A stretch of 7,645 nucleotides of DNA from Chloroflexota bacterium (GCA_015478675.1 JADMIH010000179.1:1-7645); one strand, 5' to 3'. Shown: positions 1 to 5,380, counted from the stretch's first letter. Translations and numbers: made by a program. Notes: generated by a model from the letters alone, not told the origin.

Positions 1-171
1 AGAGGCGGGGTGGAGGGAGAGGGAGAAAGCCCCCTTAGCCCCCCTCACCCCCAACCCGCCCTCACCCCATGCCCCTCTCCCTTCATGGGAGAGGGGCATG
101 GGGTGAGGGCGGGTGAGGGTAGTTGAGCGCTACTCCTTGAAGATTGCTCCACCCCAACTCTGAACTCTTAC
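1..171 (+). repeat. GC-rich MITE/REP-like repeat, left copy
   Basis: This stretch is built from runs of CCCTCACCCC and CCCCTCTCCC type and ends in a module starting GAAGATTGCTCCACCCC (139 onward) and ending CTTAC (167-171). The module recurs in inverted orientation at 7258-7290 with one mismatch over 33 bases, and in the same orientation at 7501-7533 with about three. Similarity to the inverted copy continues outward through TGAGCGCTAC (125-134). The left end is unclear: a degenerate GGGGTGGAG at 7-15 resembles the start of the 7542 copy. No transposase is encoded, so if mobile it is non-autonomous. The right end lies about 16 bp before the lipoprotein promoter. Confidence 0.7.
54..114. repeat. 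28-bp perfect palindrome with 5-nt loop
   Basis: Bases 54-81 and 87-114 are perfect reverse complements around the loop TTCAT. The stem is extremely GC-rich and would fold very stably as DNA cruciform or RNA. It forms the core of the left repeat element. It could act as a terminator or mRNA-stabilising hairpin for a gene left of the window, but there is no T-tract, so it is called only as a repeat. Confidence 0.9.
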
Positions 172-186
172 GGAAACGACTGCCTT

Positions 187-214
187 TTGTGACGAGCACT
201 CTTTGTGATATGCT
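187..214 (+). promoter_or_regulatory. candidate sigma-70 promoter of the lipoprotein gene
   Basis: TTGTGA (187-192) and TATGCT (209-214) are separated by 16 bp and would start transcription near 221, giving a short leader that contains the GAGGGAG ribosome-binding site at 231-237. The match is moderate, with the -10 box at 4 of 6. It is the best pair in the short space between the repeat element and the start codon. Confidence 0.4.
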
Positions 215-242
215 AGGGCAGTTATACATTGAGGGAGTAGCA

Positions 243-950
243 ATGACCTTTAGATTCTCTGTGGCGAAGAAGCTCGCCGCCACAACGGTGGCAACGCTTA
301 TTATTTTGGCTGCTGGAGGCTGTGGCGAGCCAGCCAGGTTACCTGCTGATCAGGTTATTGAGAAGGCCAGACCTGCGATGCAGGCTGTAAACTCTTTCCA
401 CTTTTCGCTGGAGACAAGCAAGCTGAGCAAGCCTATGCCCGGGCTTTTCATTACCAAAGCAGAGGGCGATGTGGCTAAGCCAGGCAAACTGGCGGGGAAC
501 CTGACGGCCACCGTCAGTGGGATGGCCGTGAACGTCCAGGTGGTGGTTGATGGTAAGAGCCAGTACATGACCGATGTGCTATCGGGCAAGTGGGGCGTTA
601 TGCCACCCGATTTCGACGTGGCGCAGTTCTTCGACCCGACGAAGGGTGTGTCGGATATTCTTGCCGGTGTGAAGAACCCCAGCAGCGATGGAAATGAAAA
701 CGTGGATGGAACGGATAGTTACCGCGTAAAGGGAGCCGTGCCTACAACCGCTCTCAAATCGCTCAGCCCCGAAGTAACTGCCACAGGAGATCTGACCACT
801 ACCCTCTGGGTAGGCTCAAGCGACTTTCTGCTTCGCCGTGTGCAGCTACAAGGCCCACTCATGACGGGCGAGCCATCAACTATAGTGCGCACAATCAACG
901 TAAGCAATTACAACAAAAGTGTGAAGATCGAGACACCGGTAGTAAAGTAG
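243..950 (+). CDS. LppX/LprAFG-family (DUF1396-like) exported lipoprotein
   Basis: A 235-residue protein. The start is ATG 243 because GAGGGAG sits 5 nt upstream. The frame is open back to a TTG at 144, but that extension lies in the repeat element and would bury the signal peptide. Residues 1-26 form a lipoprotein signal: basic start with KK at 9-10, hydrophobic core, then AAGGC with Cys27 as the acylated residue. The -3 position is Ala rather than Leu, so the lipobox is weak. The rest has the pattern of the LppX/LprAFG fold, including FHFSLE, AEGDVAKP, VDGKSQYMTD and GKWG. Family members form a half-barrel that can hold lipid; mycobacterial relatives move glycolipids to the outer envelope. 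The ligand here cannot be told. It is monocistronic, with no clear tie to the regulators downstream. Confidence 0.8.
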   Translation: MTFRFSVAKKLAATTVATLIILAAGGCGEPARLPADQVIEKARPAMQAVNSFHFSLETSKLSKPMPGLFITKAEGDVAKPGKLAGNLTATVSGMAVNVQVVVDGKSQYMTDVLSGKWGVMPPDFDVAQFFDPTKGVSDILAGVKNPSSDGNENVDGTDSYRVKGAVPTTALKSLSPEVTATGDLTTTLWVGSSDFLLRRVQLQGPLMTGEPSTIVRTINVSNYNKSVKIETPVVK

Positions 951-1007
951 CAAGGCGAACGCAAAGCAGAGGTAGAGCCACCTGTGAGCTTGCTAACCTG
1001 CTCGGTT

Positions 1008-1054
1008 AAACAGAAAACCCAGACAATCGCGAACGACCATCCGGGCTTCTGTTT
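1008..1054. terminator. imperfect hairpin after the lipoprotein gene
   Basis: AAACAGAA (1008-1015) pairs with TTCTGTTT (1047-1054) and CCC (1018-1020) with GGG (1043-1045), around a 22-nt loop. On the plus strand it lies 57 nt after the lipoprotein stop and could end that mRNA. On the minus strand it lies about 45-90 nt downstream of the consensus-like promoter at 1104-1132 and could end a short transcript. There is no long T-tract, so its terminator role is a guess. Confidence 0.35.
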
Positions 1055-1103
1055 ATGTCCATAAGCTTCTTGTCTTACGACTATCTGCTTGCTGAACTCC
1101 CTC

Positions 1104-1132
1104 AGTATAGAGCTATCTTGATACACTGTCAA
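1104..1132 (-). promoter_or_regulatory. strong sigma-70-like promoter on the minus strand, no gene assigned
   Basis: Read on the minus strand, TTGACA (1132-1127) and TATACT (1109-1104) are separated by exactly 17 bp, 11 of 12 consensus bases. Start would be near 1096, heading into the hairpin at 1008-1054 and then antisense to the lipoprotein gene. No convincing reading frame with a ribosome-binding site starts in the first ~100 nt, so a small or antisense RNA is the simplest product. Confidence 0.45.
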
Positions 1133-1133
1133 T

Positions 1134-1164
1134 AGTCAGATTTAGAAGTTTTCCACATCTGACT
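1134..1164. promoter_or_regulatory. 8-bp inverted repeat, candidate activator site upstream of nei
   Basis: AGTCAGAT (1134-1141) and ATCTGACT (1157-1164) are a perfect inverted repeat with a 15-bp spacer. Its centre is about 79 bp before the predicted start of the sigma-54 promoter at 1202-1217, which is within the range used by enhancer-binding proteins, though on the near side. The same sequence was not found upstream of the other candidate sigma-54 promoters, so a shared activator is not demonstrated. Confidence 0.35.
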
Positions 1165-1201
1165 TTGCTTGAACCAGTGGCTTTTCCTGCGACCTGGGCA
1201 A

Positions 1202-1217
1202 TGGCATCACTTTTGCA
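1202..1217 (+). promoter_or_regulatory. sigma-54 (-24/-12) promoter of the nei-like gene
   Basis: TGGCAT-N5-TTGCA matches the sigma-54 consensus TGGCAC-N5-TTGCW at all but one defined base. The invariant GG (1203-1204) and GC (1215-1216) have the required 10-bp spacing. Transcription would start near 1228, only about 2 nt before the ATG at 1230. That fits the lack of any Shine-Dalgarno and suggests a leaderless mRNA. An activator, plausibly the NtrC-type protein at 5632-7143, would be needed. Confidence 0.65.
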
Positions 1218-1229
1218 CTTACCGCCAAT

Positions 1230-2078
1230 ATGTCGGAAGGCCCAGAGCTACACAGGTTATCAGCGGAGTTGCACGCCGAGTTTGCGGGCAGCCAAATCGT
1301 TGCTGTAGAGAGCCGCCTCAAAAGGGCCAGGGCGTGGCTGCAAGAGCACCCTGGCCTTGTCGAAGGGTGCGAGATCAAAGGCATCTATGCGGCGGGCAAA
1401 AACATGATCTGGGATTTGGAAGATCACATCTATTTCCAGATACACTTGCTGATGTTTGGCAAGATCAGAACTTACTCCCTCCGTCACCGCGTCGAATATG
1501 ACCGTTTCACCCGCGCCGTGATCGTTTCAACGTCCAGGCAGGCTGTGCTAACAAATGTGCAGGTCTTCAATATCGGCATCGGCAATCCTTTTGAAGAGAT
1601 ACAGAGCCTGCGAGAGATAGGCCCCGATATCTGTGCCGTCCCCTTCGATACCACGCTCTTCCTGGAGCGGCTAAATCGTCTCGATAATCTGGATAAGGAG
1701 ATCGGCCCAACGCTCCTTGAGCAAAGTGTGGCGGCGGGGCTTGGCAACTACCTGAAAAGTGATATTCTCTTTGAGTGCAGGATAAACCCCTGGAAATTGG
1801 TGCGTGATCTGACGCTGGCGGAAGAAGAATGCCTCGCTGAGACGATACCGGCGGTCTCGCAACGGGCGCTACACAGCCGGGGGCAGACTGTAACCGATGA
1901 AGTGCTGGCGCGGCTGATCTCCAGCCCTGACGGTCCGGCGCTGAGGTGGCGCGACAAACACTGGGTCTTTCGCCAGTCGAGCCGCCCTTGCAAGGTGTGC
2001 GGCACACCCATCAGACAGCAGAGGCAAGGTCCAGGTTCGGGCCGAATAACCTTCTACTGCCCTGCTTGCCAGCGATGA
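1230..2078 (+). CDS. nei: Fpg/Nei-family DNA glycosylase/AP lyase (endonuclease VIII-like)
   Basis: A 282-residue protein, normal length for base-excision repair enzymes that remove oxidised bases and nick the strand. It starts MSEGPEL, so Glu3 is kept but the usual catalytic N-terminal Pro2 is Ser. Lys57 in AAGKN aligns with the conserved beta-hairpin lysine. The helix-two-turns-helix core is at about 165-180 (QSVAAGLGNYLKSDIL), and its GLGNYL wording favours Nei over Fpg. A C-terminal zinc finger has Cys254, Cys257, Cys277 and Cys280, with finger Arg272 in GRITFYC. The DPRRFG-like segment of Fpg is absent. No Shine-Dalgarno is seen before ATG 1230, and a sigma-54 promoter match ends 13 bp upstream of it. 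The gene converges on rpoN with only 3 bp between stop codons. Family assignment is firm; substrate range and activity with Ser2 are not. Confidence 0.9.
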   Translation: MSEGPELHRLSAELHAEFAGSQIVAVESRLKRARAWLQEHPGLVEGCEIKGIYAAGKNMIWDLEDHIYFQIHLLMFGKIRTYSLRHRVEYDRFTRAVIVSTSRQAVLTNVQVFNIGIGNPFEEIQSLREIGPDICAVPFDTTLFLERLNRLDNLDKEIGPTLLEQSVAAGLGNYLKSDILFECRINPWKLVRDLTLAEEECLAETIPAVSQRALHSRGQTVTDEVLARLISSPDGPALRWRDKHWVFRQSSRPCKVCGTPIRQQRQGPGSGRITFYCPACQR

Positions 2079-2081
2079 TCT

Positions 2082-3548
2082 CTATCGGAAGGTTGAGGGC
2101 ATGATACCGAGCTGGTTGCGATACTTCGTAACGGTGCGGCGCGCAACGCGTATCCCTTGCTCGTTTAGCCTGTGAACTATCTCTTTGTCGGTCATCGGCC
2201 TCGGTTCTTTTGTGATTATCTCCTTGATCACATCTTTAGCCGATAAAGAAGCAGAAAAAAAGTCACTGAAAGGTATCACTTGCTTGTTGGGAAGCATAAC
2301 ATACTTGTCGGCGGTGGCGCGGCTGACGGTGCTTTCGTGTATGCCTAGATACTGGGCTATTTGCGCCCTGGTTAGCGGTTTCAAGTGGCGCACACCATAC
2401 CTGATGAACTCTTCTTGTACCTTGATGAGGCACTCTGTGATGCGCCTCATTGTTTCCCTGCGCTGGTTGATGTTCGATATAAAGAGCTTAGACCTATTGA
2501 CATAACGACGTATATGGTCGCGCTCGCCATCCGACAGCGCCTCAAGCGAATGTCCATTGTCGGTTGCAAGCTTCTGATAAAGTGGATTGACCCTCAGGCT
2601 GAAGCGGTAAGTCTCAACCACTTCCGGCTCCAGATTACCGTCGCGCAGGTGTATTATCACGTCCGGCATCACAAAGCGTGTTGGCGATGGAGAGCGCCAG
2701 GAACGTCCCCTGGGCGCTTCTTGCAGTGGGCGCGGCTGCATATACCTTTTGATAAAGTCGCGTACTTCTACGACGTGCTCATAGCCGGTGCCCAGAGCCT
2801 GCGCTATTATGGTGTATTTGTGCTCGCCTAGCTCGGTAAGGTGGAGATCGATGATCTCCTCCACATATGGGATTATCTCGACCTGCCCACGCTCTTTTAT
2901 CTCTTCTAGCTGTATCTGCAAGCACTCACGCAGGTTGCGTGCGCCCACTCCTATGGGGCCGGTGCGCTGCAATAAATAGAGCACGCGCTCTACACGCTCT
3001 AGAGGCACTTCCAACTGGAGCGCGGCAGCCTCAACACTACAACTTAAGAAACCTCGCTCATCGAGGTTGCCTACCAGATATTCGGCGATAGAGTAGTCCT
3101 CTTCCGGCAGTGACACCGCGAGGTCGGAGAGGAGTTGCTCGGCCATGCTAGCTTCCGTAGCCACCAGCGTCAAAGGGTCGAACTCTTCTTCATCGGCTAT
3201 AACTGCGCCTGGCTCACGATACCTGTACTCTTCCGTGTCATAGTCGTCGTCAGATATACTCCCACTCTGCGCCTTTTCTATGTTGCGTGATGCTTCATCG
3301 TTGGCAGGTGGGGAGGGTATGACTGATTGCATACAAACAGGGCAATAGAGGCCCGTTGTGCCTGCGCCACAGGAGGTGCACGTGGTGCTTTCCACGCTTT
3401 CGAGGGCGGGATTGTCCTCCAGCTCAACTCGTACCATTTGCTGCAATTCAAGGGAGGATAAGGCCAGAAGCTGGTTGACCATGATCAGGGTTGGAGAGAC
3501 CCTCATAGCCTGTTCTGGCATCATCTCCATTTGCATATTCTGGTCCAA
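2082..3548 (-). CDS. rpoN: RNA polymerase sigma-54 factor, divergent, with zinc-ribbon-like insertion
   Basis: A 488-residue sigma-54, which directs RNA polymerase to -24/-12 promoters and needs an AAA+ activator. The start is TTG 3548, chosen because AGGAGG lies 6 nt upstream; the next ATG (Met5) is too far from it. Region I (about 1-50) keeps SSLELQQ and EDNPALE, but the usual MTPQLQQAIRLLQL reads VSPTLIMVNQLLAL, losing most glutamines. Region II holds Cys57, Cys60, Cys69 and Cys72 (CxxC-x8-CxxC), followed by an acidic stretch near 98-123. The core-binding region follows (about 124-280). The HTH is at about 392-417 (AQIAQYLGIHESTVSRATADKYV), and the RpoN box ARRTVTKYR is at 469-477, one change from ARRTVAKYR, so -24 recognition should be normal. 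It is divergent from an ECF sigma gene and has its own sigma-70-type promoter. Confidence 0.95.
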   Translation of the reverse strand: MDQNMQMEMMPEQAMRVSPTLIMVNQLLALSSLELQQMVRVELEDNPALESVESTTCTSCGAGTTGLYCPVCMQSVIPSPPANDEASRNIEKAQSGSISDDDYDTEEYRYREPGAVIADEEEFDPLTLVATEASMAEQLLSDLAVSLPEEDYSIAEYLVGNLDERGFLSCSVEAAALQLEVPLERVERVLYLLQRTGPIGVGARNLRECLQIQLEEIKERGQVEIIPYVEEIIDLHLTELGEHKYTIIAQALGTGYEHVVEVRDFIKRYMQPRPLQEAPRGRSWRSPSPTRFVMPDVIIHLRDGNLEPEVVETYRFSLRVNPLYQKLATDNGHSLEALSDGERDHIRRYVNRSKLFISNINQRRETMRRITECLIKVQEEFIRYGVRHLKPLTRAQIAQYLGIHESTVSRATADKYVMLPNKQVIPFSDFFSASLSAKDVIKEIITKEPRPMTDKEIVHRLNEQGIRVARRTVTKYRNQLGIMPSTFR

Positions 3549-3610
3549 GCACGACCTCCTACCCGGGTTTGGGGCCGCTTCTTACGCTCGGCGCGGCCAC
3601 GCACGCTCAT
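3521..3610 (-). CDS. possible 29-residue basic leader peptide overlapping the rpoN start
   Basis: On the minus strand, ATG 3610 is preceded at 5 nt by AGGAGG and opens a 29-residue frame starting MSVRGRAERKKRPQ, rich in Arg and Lys. It ends at TGA 3521, inside rpoN in another frame. It could couple translation to rpoN. However, its ATG overlaps the TATAAT box proposed as the rpoN -10, so it can be made only from a transcript starting further upstream. The two readings exclude each other. I favour the promoter, and no homology is recognised for the peptide. Confidence 0.15.
   Translation of the reverse strand: MSVRGRAERKKRPQTRVGGRAWTRICKWR
3555..3560 (-). promoter_or_regulatory. Shine-Dalgarno that fixes the rpoN TTG start
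   Basis: AGGAGG on the minus strand lies 6 nt before TTG 3548. Downstream ATG codons at Met5 and beyond are 18 nt or more away. This makes the rare TTG the best start and keeps the first four residues of Region I. Confidence 0.75.
3573..3598 (-). other. hairpin in the rpoN leader
   Basis: GGCCGC and GCGGCC (3593-3598 and 3573-3578) form a 6-bp all-GC stem with a 14-nt loop. It ends about 13 nt before the AGGAGG of rpoN and could tune translation. No known riboswitch class is recognised. Confidence 0.35.
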
Positions 3611-3637
3611 TATACCCTCCTTCATTTTGGCATGCAA
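3609..3637 (-). promoter_or_regulatory. sigma-70 promoter of rpoN
   Basis: TTGCAT (3637-3632) and a perfect TATAAT (3614-3609) are 17 bp apart on the minus strand. The start would be near 3602, giving a leader of about 54 nt. The leader contains a hairpin, GGCCGC (3598-3593) with GCGGCC (3578-3573), just before the ribosome-binding site. rpoN is therefore expected to be made by the housekeeping polymerase. Confidence 0.6.
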
Positions 3638-3676
3638 GAGCCGCCCGCTTCGTAACTGTGCGCGAATCTCCAATGC

Positions 3677-3692
3677 TGGCATACATCTTGCA
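3677..3692 (+). promoter_or_regulatory. sigma-54 (-24/-12) promoter of the ECF sigma gene
   Basis: TGGCAT-N5-TTGCA, preceded by C, matches the sigma-54 consensus, with GG (3678-3679) and GC (3690-3691) exactly 10 bp apart. Start would be near 3703, giving a leader of about 37 nt before ATG 3740. It lies divergent to the rpoN promoter, and upstream activator sites would fall over the rpoN promoter and leader. No competing sigma-70 pair was seen for this gene. Confidence 0.65.
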
Positions 3693-3739
3693 AAATAGAT
3701 TTGCGATTACGTGGGCGCACACTCTCAGGAGGGGTATAA

Positions 3740-4327
3740 ATGATTGCTAATGAAGCTGAGCTAGCCCAGCGTGCTTCTAATTATGACCGCGCCGCCTTTG
3801 CAGAATTGTACAACGCATACGTTGATAGAATTTACAAATACATATACTACAAGGTTGGGAATGCTCCCGATGCTGAGGACCTCTGCGAGCAGGTATTCTT
3901 GAAGGCGTGGGAGGCAATTGGTCGCTACACCTGGTGTGGTTATCCCTTCTCCTCCTGGCTGTACAAGCTGGCACATAACCTGGTGGTAGACCACTATCGC
4001 ACGCGCCGTGAGACGCTGCCTATCAGTGATGTAATCTCTACAGCCGACGAGCCTGTCGATCCGGAGAACGCGCTGCATAGCGCGCTCGAGGCCGCAGGCT
4101 TAGATGACGCTATTTCGCACCTCACCTCGGAGCAGCGGCAGGTTATCTCTCTCAAGTTTGTCGAAGGCTATGAAAACGCAGAGATAGCCCGGATGATGAA
4201 CAAACGTGAGAGCGCTATCCGCGCCCTACAGTATCGCGCTTTGAGAAGCCTCCAAAGCATACTCGAAGCCGAAGAAGTAAAAGAGCTGGAGTTCGGCCTC
4301 GGCCTGATGGATGCGGCAGCAAGCTAG
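3740..4327 (+). CDS. ECF-type (sigma-70 family) RNA polymerase sigma factor
   Basis: A 195-residue two-domain sigma factor. AGGAGGGG lies 5 nt before ATG 3740. Sigma-2 covers about 17-91, with the core-binding and -10 motif DAEDLCEQVFLKAWEAI (44-60) and the PFSSWLYKLAHNLVVDHYR segment (69-87). Sigma-4 covers about 122-175, with LTSEQRQVISLKFVEGYENAEIA (128-150) and an HTH ending RALQYRALRSLQ that reads -35 elements. There is no sigma-3 domain. A short acidic tail follows (about 176-195). No anti-sigma or membrane gene is beside it, unlike many ECF loci; instead a sigma-54 promoter match precedes it, suggesting transcriptional control. Its own target promoters cannot be told from this window. 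It ends 26 nt before a strong bidirectional terminator. Confidence 0.9.
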   Translation: MIANEAELAQRASNYDRAAFAELYNAYVDRIYKYIYYKVGNAPDAEDLCEQVFLKAWEAIGRYTWCGYPFSSWLYKLAHNLVVDHYRTRRETLPISDVISTADEPVDPENALHSALEAAGLDDAISHLTSEQRQVISLKFVEGYENAEIARMMNKRESAIRALQYRALRSLQSILEAEEVKELEFGLGLMDAAAS

Positions 4328-4353
4328 GGCCTGAAGGTGAGAGGCTTTTATTC

Positions 4354-4393
4354 ATGAAAACAGACGCAGCTTGTAAGCTGCGTCTGTTTTCAT
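4354..4393. terminator. bidirectional terminator between convergent genes
   Basis: Bases 4354-4372 and 4375-4393 are a perfect 19-bp inverted repeat around GT. Each arm carries GC-rich CAGACGCAGC bounded by A4 and T4 tracts, so both strands show a hairpin ending in T residues. It lies 26 nt after the ECF sigma stop and 11 nt after the response-regulator stop on the other strand, and can serve both. Confidence 0.9.
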
Positions 4394-4404
4394 GTTATCG
4401 GTAG

Positions 4405-5229
4405 CTACTTATCCTCGCTGCTTACTATGTCGAAGTTGAAGGCGCAGAGCTTTGAGTGGGAGAGTAGGCCCTGCCTGTTGATTGTGAGCATGTAGCCCTG
4501 CTCGCGGTCGGCGGGCGAGTAGAACTCATTTCTCCTTTCCAGGAAGGCTTGCTGCGCGGCTTCGGTTATCGCTTGCACGCGATCCGGCTCTGTGACGAGC
4601 ACAAACTTGTCGCCACCCATGTGTCCCGCAAAGTCGTCCACTCCTCCCACATCCTTAACCGCCTGCGTCAGGGTGAGCCCCGCCATCTTTATCATCTCAT
4701 CACCTTCCAGGAACGAGTAAGACTCGTTGTATGGCGTGAAGTTTTCTATATCTGTGTAGATAATGGCCCACGGACGCTCAGGGTTAGAGGTTCGCTCCTG
4801 TATTTTGTCTTCTACTGCTTGCGGTCCCGGCATGCCGGTCAACTCGGAGATGGTGTCGTGGTAAAGGTGGTGGAGCTGGGCGCGCACGCGTACGCTCAGT
4901 TCATCGGCATCGAATGGCTTTACTATGTAATCATCCGCCCCGCGCTGGTAGCCCATCACCTTGTTTGGTACAGCGCTACGGGCGGTAAGCATAATAACCG
5001 GTATATGATTGAGCCGCGTGTCTTGCTGCATCAAACGGCAGACCTCGTAGCCGTCCATACCGGGTAACATCAGGTCGAGAATAACCAGATCAGGGGCAGA
5101 TTCACCCAGTACCTGCAAGGCTTCCTCACCGGAATAGGCGTGCACAGTCTGGTATCCCTCACTGTGCAGATGCTCCTCAAGTAGCTCTACAATGACAGGC
5201 TCGTCGTCAACGATCAGTATTTTACTCAT
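4405..5229 (-). CDS. response regulator: REC plus degenerate GGDEF-like domain
   Basis: A 274-residue protein. The REC domain (about 1-120) has the acidic pair Asp8-Asp9, phospho-acceptor Asp52 (LVILDLMLPGMDG), Thr82 and Lys104 (VKPF), all intact. Residues about 125-265 resemble a GGDEF domain: metal-site-like Asp160 in YTDIENF, LEGDEMI (174-180), and GGDKF at 205-209 in place of GGDEF. The Glu-to-Lys change falls on a residue needed for catalysis in diguanylate cyclases, so the domain is probably not an active c-di-GMP synthase. It may instead sense a nucleotide or act as a docking module. No partner kinase is in the window. No good Shine-Dalgarno precedes ATG 5229. A weak sigma-54 promoter candidate and a structured leader lie upstream. 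Confidence 0.85.
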   Translation of the reverse strand: MSKILIVDDEPVIVELLEEHLHSEGYQTVHAYSGEEALQVLGESAPDLVILDLMLPGMDGYEVCRLMQQDTRLNHIPVIMLTARSAVPNKVMGYQRGADDYIVKPFDADELSVRVRAQLHHLYHDTISELTGMPGPQAVEDKIQERTSNPERPWAIIYTDIENFTPYNESYSFLEGDEMIKMAGLTLTQAVKDVGGVDDFAGHMGGDKFVLVTEPDRVQAITEAAQQAFLERRNEFYSPADREQGYMLTINRQGLLSHSKLCAFNFDIVSSEDK

Positions 5230-5282
5230 AGAAGCTGCTTACGTTCCAGGTCCGATATACCGTGAGCTGTTTTTCTAATAGA

Positions 5283-5352
5283 GGGTTGCCGCAGTGATCT
5301 TAGCTTTAGTTACCTGCGCAACCCGCGAGCGATGTGTCGCAAGGCACGCTCG
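5283..5352 (-). other. two tandem hairpins in the response-regulator leader
   Basis: GGGTTGC (5283-5289) plus GCAG (5291-5294) pairs with CTGC and GCAACCC (5314-5324), 11 bp with one bulge. The next stem, CGAGCG (5326-5331) with CGCTCG (5347-5352), starts two bases later. Both would be in the leader of an mRNA started at the 5381-5396 candidate promoter. No known riboswitch is recognised. Confidence 0.4.
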
Positions 5353-5380
5353 GACCCTTGTGCTTGCTACAGGAGTAATA

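Noticed and set aside
144..242. N-terminal extension of the lipoprotein frame back to TTG 144
   Set aside because: It lies in the repeat end and promoter region, has no ribosome-binding site, and would place 33 residues before a normal lipoprotein signal peptide.
1567..2007. 146-residue minus-strand open frame inside nei
   Set aside because: A shadow of the nei coding sequence; composition is Arg/Pro/Ser-rich with no protein family pattern.
5233..5248. TGGAAC-N5-CAGCT on the minus strand, GG-N10-GC spacing like sigma-54
   Set aside because: The start would fall inside the response-regulator coding sequence, and the -12 box is poor (CAGC).
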